The notes below the pieces were generated by a model. The model did no database searches. It was not told the DNA's origin and saw only the letters and a program-made list of their open reading frames with translations. A stretch of DNA of 64,000 bases, taken from the NCBI GenBank assembly GCA_032358255.1, contig JAULBX010004998.1, forward strand, positions 62,001 to 126,000, in the 5' to 3' direction. The position numbers and the translations under genes were made by a program. Shown here piece by piece: positions 1-10,200 of this stretch (the stretch's first letter is position 1; every line of letters starts with the position of its first letter). Source of the stretch: Heterotrichella gracilis (lineage: Eukaryota; Sar; Xanthophyceae; Tribonematales; Xanthonemataceae).

Positions 1-564
1 CCCCACATGTGCATCCCGAGCATTCTCGCCAAGAACACACATTTTGTAACCGTCCCAGGATTAGGGTTGAGAACTTTTGAAGCCCTGTAATTGTGACCCC
101 AGGACTGCATTTCTGTTGGTTTGACGGTGGCATGGTGTAGTAAAAGGTAAATTTGCATGCTGCACCACAGCCAGGTCGAGACCAAAAACAGGTTTCTCAG
201 CTGTATTGAACTTGGTGCACCTCAATCACCTGGCTTTTAATTTGAGTGGAAATCTCGCCCTACTGCTGCCGCACACCACAACTGCTCCTGGGCTATGCAG
301 CTTTAAAACAGCAGTGAATAGTTCTGACATGAAACGAGAAGAGCTGAAACCGCAAGGTGGTGCTGGGCAATGCCCGCAAAGCAACCAGGCAAACCTAGCA
401 CATCAATGCCAGGAAGTGCAGGTTCTGGTGATTGTGAAGTCAGTGATGTGATTTGACCTGAACCTGATGGGGCATGGTGTGGCACGGCTAGGCACAATTC
501 CCATGGCATTCCTTTAGCAAAGGCGGAGTGTCTTTGGAAAGGCTTTATGTTTAAACTTGGAAAA
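1..564. other. No gene recognised (3' flank of OXNAD1-like gene)
   Basis: This stretch lies downstream of the stop codon of the minus-strand reductase gene. Only short chance ORFs are present and none has a recognisable motif. It probably holds the 3' UTR of that gene, but I see no clear polyadenylation signal. Confidence 0.5.
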
Positions 565-3329
565 TCACCACCATTTCTCATACCGCATCTGGTCTTGTCG
601 CAATCCCAGTGTTTCCAAATGGGCTGCCATGCTGTCAGTCATCTCAGGAGGGCCACACAGGAAAGCAACAATGTCGCTCAACGTGTGGGTAATTGCTTCT
701 GTGCTGGCACCATTTGTGTGGGTGTGTGGCTCCGGGCTTGCAGCGCCAGATGTGGTCGGCTCAGCAGGCGCGAGAGAGGGTTGTTTTTGCTTTGCTGCGC
801 CATTGCCATGTGCCAGTTGGCGTTCCAGCAGCTCTCCCAGGGCCTCCTCCACATCCTGCAGGATGCAGTATTTCCTTGGTGATGTCCACCATTGTAGAAG
901 ACCAGTTGACTGGTATGAATGCGGCTATACAGTTACAGTTACATGCGAGGAATGCATCCACCGGCAGTAACCACACGCAATGCATTCCTGTCCAGCACAA
1001 TACTAATGCAGCTACCTGCGTTGAGTACACAGCCATGTACCCAGCAAAAATGCCCACAATGCTGAACTGGTGTGCTTTATGCCAGAGGCTGCCCACTTTG
1101 CCTGCTGTACATGCAACATGCAGAACACATGCCCCAAGGCACATGTCAGTGCAGCACGTCACATGGGCTTGTCCACCAACAAGCACATCACAGCTGACAG
1201 CATCGGGCGCACCTCAATAGTGAATCGTCCACCGCTCACCCCTGGCCACTTGCCCTGGTCATGGTCTTGGGGCTCAGCCTGGGTGGCGCGAAGGTGCACG
1301 TGGATGGACCCTGTGACATGCACACCACATGGGGAGTGAATCCCGGCCAGGAGGATGGAACAGGGACACAGGGAGGGCGCACAGACGGCCGTACCGTTAC
1401 ATGTGGTGCATGCGTTTTACCTGCAATTGTATGTGTGGCTATGTAGGGTTTAGGGTTTAGGGCGCCGCATGCGCACCATGTGACTCCCTGCTAATGTCCA
1501 GAAGCTCCCGTCGGAATGCCAGCTCATCAGGGTGGGCGGCGGAGTACAACAACGAGGCCCGGAAGTGCGGGTGATAGGAGCCTGCACATGCATTGCCACA
1601 GTGCTCAATACCTGGCTAGCCGGCATACAAAGGGGGGCGCATGCATGCCGAGGGCATTCAAACATCTTCAATATCTTTCCCAGGATCTAATGCAGGATAA
1701 TACATTGCACACCAACTCTCCGACCACCATGGTAATGCACCAGATGTCCATTTCAGCCGTGCATGCAGCCGTCCATGTGAGTGGCACCCGCCCTCAATCC
1801 TAGCTCGCACCAACCAATTGGATACACAATTGACAAGGAGCACGCACCGTTATCTGTGGAGCTCTCCCACGCGTGGCGCAGTATGGAGTAGATGGGTGTG
1901 ATGCCGATGCCACCCGCCACCAGCAGCATGGGCCGCTGCAGGTCGCCAGGCAGCACATGGAAGGCGCCACCCACACGCACAACAACCTCGTCGCCAACCC
2001 GTGCCTGCAGCGTGCAAGGGGGTGTATGAGCATCGTGGTGTGAAACACACAAATGCATAGGCGGCAGCAGAATGGTAGCTTGTCCGTGCGCTGCAATGAG
2101 GCTGTGGTAGGGCATTGGACAGAGCTTGAAACCACTTTTGGCGTATACAGTAACAAACCACAGCATGGACCCTGTGGCATCATTTCAGAATGACCAAAAC
2201 ATGTGCACACATGTGGCTGTGCAGCAGCGCACCTTTTCATGCAGCCATTGACCCACAAGGTGCGATGAGCTGCGCTTGACTGCCAGCTCCACCACCCCTT
2301 CCCTTGCCAACTGGCGGGATGTCGAACAGATGGAGTAACCCCCAATTTTGTCGATGCCATCCACCCAGAAATCCACCCACTGACCAGGCATGAAGGAGAA
2401 CATCTCCTTGTCCTGGACATCCACAACAGGAGTGGGTCATGGACAGGGTACATGACTGGATCTGAATGATGCAACGGGGTTGGCATCCCAATGTAAGCTC
2501 CATACTGGTTTATCCCTGTTCATCTAGGGTCTGCCACTCCATTTTCTTGCAGGCCGATTAACGGTTTAGGATTGGAGTGGCCCACATAGGTGTGTGGTGC
2601 TCTACCAAGTACTGAGCACGTCGGCATAACATTCTAATATTATGGACTTGAAGAGGCTGTGACAGGAGCCATGTTTTGCACTGGAAGTGACTGTGGATAC
2701 TACCTTTACAACCCGGAGTTCAACCCGGGAATGTTTCCGATTTTCCATATCGCAGAAGGTGGCAAAATCAAGTTGGTGTGGCATGCCTTGTGTAACGCTG
2801 TCACCTACCACTTTGAGCTTGAAGTGCTTCACGCTGGGTGTCTCGTCATATACCTCCACGATGGTGGCTGGCACCTTGGGGGCCTGCAAACACATAGGAG
2901 GGTTTCTGTGTTACCCTTAGGGTTCTGAATTACTGTTATGATGCGTGCATAATGTGAGGCGGGCTTGTACTGCACCAGCAGTGGCAACAATTGTGGTGCA
3001 CCAGGTGTTTATATGGTGTGATGAACACCTGAGTTGTTCCAGGACCAGGTGCGAGTGCTCTTTTGGGAGAGGTTGTAACGTCCCTGTGTGTATTGCACCC
3101 GCAGCCAGGTGGGCTGCCCTGATTATCAAGGGTCTTAAAGTTTTACATATTCAGGAATGTTGTGAGGCTTGCCCAGACAGGTCTGGGTGGGGTCACGGTG
3201 TGCAAGGGTGGTTCTACCTATGCCTGTTCAGTGTTGCTGAAGCGCTTTGCCAGACCGTCACTAGGCCTGCTCACAGAGTGAGGTGCAGAGGGCACAGGAG
3301 CGCACCTGGGGTTCAGTAGTAGAGGCCAT
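565..3329 (-). CDS. OXNAD1: OXNAD1-like NAD(P)H/FAD oxidoreductase, 7 exons
   Basis: Conceptual exons (transcript order): 3329-3306, 2883-2809, 2412-2233, 2004-1848, 1581-1477, 1310-1213 and 855-565. They sum to 930 bp, 309 aa plus stop, and all phases agree; human OXNAD1 is of similar length (312 aa, from memory). The protein is a ferredoxin-NADP reductase-fold enzyme that would pass electrons between NAD(P)H and an FAD-bound centre; its physiological partner is unknown in the family. The FAD-domain motif GGYSICS lies at about residues 57-63, the nucleotide-binding AGGIGITP at 123-130, then LLYSA, the C-terminal CGPPEMT and the family-typical end YEKWW. The start is the ATG of an eight-codon first exon joined in phase; no upstream exon is needed. 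There is no obvious transit peptide, although animal OXNAD1 is mitochondrial, so location is open. Five of six donors are GTGCG. A TTTAGGG tract abuts exon 5. Very likely a functional gene. Confidence 0.93.
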
Positions 3330-4236
3330 GGTGCTGTGCTGTAGTCCCAGGATTTTCAGCAAAGGTAGCCCAAGTGGTGCTCCAGCTACATGCCGAGCAA
3401 GCAAGGGCAACAAGAGTGACCTACATAGACCGCTCATACAGCCATCTCCTGGCCAGGTTTGACCCTCTCACACGCTGCTTGAATCTTTCTATGGATTTGA
3501 AAGCGTATTGGTTCTCCCATAAGCTGCTTGCTTTCTAAGAAGGTAAAAGTTACGAGCTGCTTTCAAGCATCAAGATGCTTTGCTGAGCTTACAGATAGAG
3601 CTGCAAAAAAGTTGCAAGGGCTGTAGCGATCAGAACAATAAACGTGTACCTTGGATACACTTTTGAATATAGCTGTAAAAGGCGACACGAGTGGCCTGGC
3701 AGCCCGGCTTTGGCAAAGTGCTTTAAAACTTAGGAGTCAATATGCATGCATGTGAGATGCCACAAAGGAAGCACGTGGGCACACATGCGGCGCGCCCACA
3801 AAACAGGCCCACAAAACCACGTTTCGGTACAAGAATAGGTCGCACAGCAAAAGACGTTGTGGACTTTGTTTTTGCGTATCCTTTTTTACACCGTTTTAAG
3901 CACCCGGTGCCCAATTCTGGAGTGGCTGGTACAGTATAGGGTTCCGACTCTCGGGCTAGGTGAAAGAGGAGGGTTCACTGTATATTTAGGCGACGTCCTC
4001 GGTTGCGAGCGCACGTTGTTGCCTGCACTCGACACCATATACGATAGTGGGCGCTGGCACGTTCGTGTATAAACAAGTGCCGCAGAGGGCTACAGCTGTT
4101 CATTTCAGATCGGTTTCTGCATGCCACCATTGGAAGTCCACAGCTCTCAGTGAGCACTCAGCGAGCACCTCCGATACATACCCACAAGGCGGTGCCGCTA
4201 GCTTTCCACGATACAGATACACTGGCATAGAACACT
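3330..4236. promoter_or_regulatory. Divergent intergenic region, presumed bidirectional promoter
   Basis: About 0.9 kb separates the start codons of the minus-strand OXNAD1-like gene and the plus-strand DEG7 gene, so both promoters must lie here. Short ORFs in it show no recognisable domain. I see no certain TATA box or other defined element. The promoter call rests on gene orientation alone. Confidence 0.5.
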
Positions 4237-7200
4237 ATGTTGGAACTGAGGGAAGAGTTGCAGGACGGAAAGCTGGAGCTGTCATTAGGGGGGGCACCGC
4301 TTGGACTTGACTTGCACTCCGCCTCGGCCGCCGACTGGCAGTCAGCGTTGGAGAGGGTGGTACCTTGCTGCGTGGTGCTCAAGTGAGTGTTATATTACAC
4401 GCCAGCGCCTTTCCATTCCCATCTGGGTCGGTGCATCCACGATGGGCATTTGCCACACTGCTTCGGCTAGCGTTGGCTCTTGGGGCGCGCTTGGACACAC
4501 CCAGCAATGCTACCCTGGCTATAAAGTGGGAATGCAAGTGCTAGCTGACTTGCTTATGCAGAGTGGAAGGGTGCATGCATAGTGGGCAATGGGAGTGGCC
4601 CGCCCAGTGCCCCAAGTTTGGAGCACTGCGCTGAACGGGGTCAGTCATGCCCAGGGTACCTTTTCAAGGCCCCAGGATACTACTTTAAGGTTTCAGGGTA
4701 CCTTTTCAGAGCATATGATACCCAATAATCCACTAACTGACTTGCTCTAGTGTACAGCGCCTGAGATGGTGTGGGCATGTGGGGTCTCTTTCCAGATACG
4801 CCTGTGATACAGTCAGCTAGAGAACCTCAATGGCATACGATACTGGCGCCTGGCAGCAGCCTGTAGAAGCCAGGGGGGTGTGAGGCTTGCGTGTGGGCCA
4901 CCATCAGATCCATCCCACTCTGACCCCCGCATGTTGCTGTGAACCCTAAGCCCTAAACCCTAGCTATGTGCACGCAGGGTTACCCAGACCCGCGCGGTTG
5001 ACACCGAAGCTGCCAGCTCCTCCTATGCCACCGGCTTCATAGTGGATAAGCAGCGGGGACTGGTGCTCACCAACCGCCATGTGGTGACTCCAGGTGATTG
5101 ACCGCCCCTGGTTCAAGCATGCTTTATAGACCATCGCACCCTTTTCATGCTACAAGCGTAAATCATGCACGGCACTGGATAGATGACGCCAGCATGTGCC
5201 CAAAATGGTGGCATATGCTGTAAAATGCACAAATACGGTAGTGGCAACTCGCGGCTATTTTCCACTCATTGAGATATCTGGAGGTGATCCCCGCGATGCG
5301 ATGAGATCCAGATTAATTTAAACACCACACACAACATGCGCACATGGGACACCCTACCACCCCCACCATCACCACCAACAACAACCCATTCAACTTGAGT
5401 CGAACCCACCACCACCACTCACCACCACCGCCTCCCCCCCAATTGCAGGTCCAATCGTGGCTGAGGCCATCTTCCTCAACCGCGAGGAGCTCCCTGTGTA
5501 CCCCGTGTATTACGACCCCGTGCACGACTTTGGCTTTGTGCGCTTCGACCCCTCCAAGCTTCAGTTCATGGAGATTGGAGAGGTGCCGCTGTACCCCGAT
5601 GGCGCCTCGGTGGGGCTTGAGGTCAGGGTGGTGGGGAACGACTCTGGGGAGAAGGTGCGGGTGGTGATGGTGGTGGACTGTGTAGGGTTTAGGGTTTAGG
5701 GTTTACTTTCCAAAGCCTTCATTGTAGTGTGAAGGTGCAATGCCAAGGGGTGCAAGTATCTCTGTGGTACGGCATGGCAATGCGCCTGCAACAAGCAGCA
5801 TGCATTTGGAGGGTGGGTGTCTTGTAAAATTGTCATTTGTGATTGGCATACAAGCACGGGGAGTGCGTGCATGCGTGTGCAGTTAAAATTCTACGTCTTT
5901 TGACAAATGACCTTGTCTCTTTCTGACTCAGATCTCCATCCTGGCGGGTACGCTAGCGCGCCTGGACCGAGACGCCCCCCACTATGGGCGCAAGGGGTAC
6001 AATGATTTCAACACATGTAGGTGGAACAAATGGGGCATGGCTGTTATTGCTGGCTGTTGCTTTGTCGTGGTCACTGCACATGGCGCTACCATGGCACTGA
6101 TCTAGTGTCGCTGTTTCTAAGCAGTTTTCCTGGTTACTTGTCATCTATGCAACCTGAAATGGGTGTGGCACACTGTTAGTGTAGATCAGCATTGTCTATG
6201 TACTGCACCAGGCCCCTTGATCAAATGTATTGGTATGCATAGATGCATCACACAGAAAGAAAAGTTGTATCTGGTTGTATCTGCATTAACCCCGCATGTG
6301 GCTGTGCTGTAGTCTATCTGCAAGCAGCTTCTGGGACCAAGGGGGGGTCCAGCGGATCCCCAGTGATTGATTCCAGGGGCCGGGCAGTGGGGCTGAACGC
6401 AGGAGGGAAAAACAAGGCGGCCTCTGCGTATTACCTCCCCTTGACGCCTGTGGTCCGGGCTCTCAAGCTGCTCCAAGTACGTGCCCTAGGGATCGAGAAG
6501 GGGTTTGATATCGTTTACTACCAGTCAAATTTGTTAACATATTTGCATGGGCAATCAAGCTGCTCCAAGTAGACACCCTAGATCTAGTTAGCAGTTTCCC
6601 TCACCCTGCTTACCTTACAACACCTTCCCTTGGCACAGCAATGCAAGGACCCGAGCGATGTGTCTGGCCCCTGGCAGCAGCCCGTGATCCCCCGTGGGGA
6701 CCTTCAAGCCACCTTCCAATTCAAGGGGTTTGATGACGTGAGGAGGCTGGGGCTCAACAGGGAGACAGAGGCCCTGGTCAGGAGCGCCATCACCCTGGAA
6801 AACCCTAAGCAAGGTATGGGTGCAGCAACAATGTAAAAGTTATACAGGGTGGCGACACAGCTTTCGTCGTCTTATTGTTTTAATATTGTTAACAGGGGAG
6901 CTGCTCAAAGGCGTTGTTCCCCGGGAGAGAGGGAGGAGGGGTGCCTTTGCTATCGGCCATGCATCCTGCATTTGGGTGTGCTCAAGGGTTGAAGCCTCGC
7001 CCAAAACCCTTGCCCAAAACCCTAACCAGCGCCTCCCTCCCCAGGCCTGGACAGCGGCAGCCTGGGCATGCTGGTGGTGGAGAGCGCGGTGCCCGGGGGA
7101 CCCTCAACGGGGTATCTGGAGCCAGGGGACGTGTTGGTGCGTGTACAAGGGGAGGTCGTCACACACTTTCAGCCTCTGGAGCAGGTAAGCCCCACGCAGG

Positions 7201-10200
7201 GTTTCAGGGTGTCGGTTGGTATGCTATGGATCAATGTTATCTTAAAAAACAGCCCTGTCCTGGCACTGCTTTATATCATCTCTACCATACTAATTGTGTT
7301 GAAATGCAGGTGTTGGATGATCATGTGGCCAGGGAGGTGGAGCTGGATATTGAGAGGGGAGGGAAGGCAATCACCGCCCGCGTCAAGGTGGGTGGGGCTG
7401 GGAAGGAGGAACCACAAGTCGTGTGTGGCAGTGGGATAGGGTTTGAGGTTCAGGACTTTGATGTCAAGGTGGTAACACAGCCCTTGCTCAGGTGCGAGCC
7501 AGTCTTTTTAGGGATGCTGATTGGAATGGCCCATCTTGGGAATAGTCATTGTGCACGTTGAGCGCAACATACAGTGCAGAGTGGAGTACGAGCTTGTTAT
7601 CTGCCACGATGTGGGCAACCTCCCCTGGCCAAGCTCCATACAGGAGCTGCTGTGCCTCCCACTTGTGCAAATTGGCACCCCCTCCCCCTGCAGGCGTCGA
7701 TGGGTCCAGATAATGCCCCCGTGTCTCCCTTTCGTTTAATTTGACTTTCCTCCCCTGCAGGTCCAGGACCTACATGCTGTCACCCCCTCAGCATTTCTGG
7801 AATTAGCAGGGGCCTCGTTGCACCCCCTGTCGTACCAACAGGCACGCAACAACAAGGCAGAGGTGGGGCAGATCTACGTGGCAGAGCCAGGGTACATGTT
7901 CGGCAGGGCGGGGGTGCCCAAATGCGCAATATTGACGGGCCTGGCGGGGCACCCGACGCCGGATTTGGACACCTTTGCGGCGATCTTCAACAAGCTGCCG
8001 CATGGCGCGAGGGTGCCGGTGAATTTCTACACGTTTGCGGAGCGGCACAGGAAGAAGAACGCCATCCTGCACATTGAGAAGCGCTGGTGGGTTGGCAGGG
8101 CGTGGTTGTTGTGGCTGTGGCTGTGGCTGTGGCGGCGGCTGGACTAGTGCTCACTGCTTGCCAGTACTTCTATACCTGCCCAGTATATTTATTGCCCAGC
8201 ATTTGTGTTTGGCCAGCCGCTTTCATTGCAGCAGCTTGTATGTCCAGCGTTTTTATATTGCCCTACATGATGTTATGCTGGTCTTCAATCGGTGTTACAA
8301 TCCCCAGCTTGACACTCCACCCTCTTATGTTTCTGTCTTTGACGCGCAGGTATGGCCCAATGCAGTACTGGCAGCGCAATGATGCCACCGGCACCTGGCA
8401 ACCCACCACCGATTTCCCAGTACCATATTGTTCATAACAGCATTTTTTTGTCCGGCATTTTATGTTTCTGTCTCCGGTGTGCAGGTATGGCCCCATGCAG
8501 TACTGGCAGCGCAACGACGCCAACGGCACCTGGCAGCCCACCACAGACTTCCCCACCAACCCCCCGCCGCTGCCCAGCTCAATTTGGACCCCCGCCACCA
8601 AATCTGCGCATCTGCCCCCCGCTGGAGCCGATGCGCGGTCGGAGGGCGGGACTGATGCTGACATGGCAACAGATGGCGCTGTGGAAGCTGGCGTGGCGCC
8701 AGGTGGCGGCGAGGCGGGAGGGTTGAGCGATGACGCGTATGAGGAGGTCATGCGGTGCTGCATGGTGCTGGTGGATGTCGACATCCCGCATGTGGGCCTG
8801 GTGGATGGGGTGCATTCCAGGTGAGCCAATGAGATTCCAGCAGGGTTATGCCTAGCTGCGCATGGTGGTAGACACGCATGTGCACCTTGCATACTTATAC
8901 TTGTGCCATATCCATGTTATCCTTGCTTGGATAGTGTATGATAATGTATTATAATGGTGTGATCATTTTTTATTAATCGGTGACAAAGCAGCTCTGTACA
9001 CAAGGATGATGTGTAATAATGCATGTTGCTCACATTCATGGGTAAGAATGAGGATGAGGTAGCTTCACCCCACTTCCAAAGTCATCCCCTTATGCTTCAA
9101 CTGAGGTTAACCCCCTGTGCACCCGCCTTGCAGGAGCTTTGCAGGCAACGGCCTCATCGTGCACCACAGCAAAATCCTAGGGTTGGTGCTGGTGGACCGC
9201 AACACAGTGGCGGTGGCTGCGGGGGATGTGACCCTCTCTTTTGGCGCATTTCCGGAGGAGGTTTCGGCTCGTGTGCGCTTCCTGCACCCCCTGCACAACT
9301 TCTCGATTGTGTCGTATGACCCCTTGGACCTGTCGCCCCAGGTGAGCGTAATGTGACCCTAAACCCTAAACCCTCAACATCGGCCCACAGGTGACATTGG
9401 CCCATAGGCTATAGCAATTTGTATGGGATTTGCATTTCACTGGCTTGTGTTTCCAGTAGACAGCGCAGTTCAGTTTCAGGATCGTTCAAGTCATGACAAT
9501 TCTTATTCTCGGTGATTGTTGGTATTGTTAAAGTCTGTTATTTACCTTGACCATCCCACCCCCCAGGCGAGGGCCCAGATCCGTACCGCCCAGCTCCTCC
9601 CCAATCCCCCCCTTGCGCGAGGCGAAGTGGTGCACCTGGCCGGACTCACCAAGTCCCTGCGCATCATGCGGCGCCAGTCCATCGTCACCACCGCCACCGC
9701 GGCAGTGTCGGTCAAGCCGGCGGAGGTGCCTCGCTTCAGGGCAGTACATGAGGAGGTGAGAGAGGGTGTAGAGTGTGGGGTTTAGGGTTTCAGTAGGTGC
9801 GGCGCTTCAGGGCGGTGCACAAGGAGGTGAGAGTGTATAGTCTAGGGTTTAGGGCGTAGCATCAAAACCCTAATCATGCCACCCTGACACCCTGACACCC
9901 TGACACCCCCAGTTCCATGGGACCCTTCTGCCACAACATTCTCAGCCGGTACCGCCGTGTAGATAAACCCTAAACCCTACCCACTACCCCCTCCCTTGGG
10001 CCACAGGTCGTGAAGCTGGACCACGACTTTGGCGCCTCCTTTTCTGGCGTGGTGACAACCCCCACCGGTGCGGTGCGTGCGCTGTGGGGGTCATACGCTG
10101 AGCAGGTGGACAAGGAGGAGAGGGAGTGGTGCGCGGGGCTGCAGGGCTACCTCATGGCGCCATGGGTGCAGGCCGTGCTGGAGCATTTGGAGGTACTAAA

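Noticed and set aside
1800-2486. Minus-strand ORF of 228 codons in the OXNAD1-like gene
   Set aside because: It runs across an intron and in another frame than the FAD and NAD domain exons, which join in phase without it.
3723-3939. Overlapping short ORFs upstream of DEG7
   Set aside because: They sit in the divergent promoter region, have no motif and are not needed for either gene model.
8263-8892. Minus-strand ORF of 209 codons
   Set aside because: It is the shadow of the DEG7 exon 10 duplication and contains the repeated antisense peptide twice.
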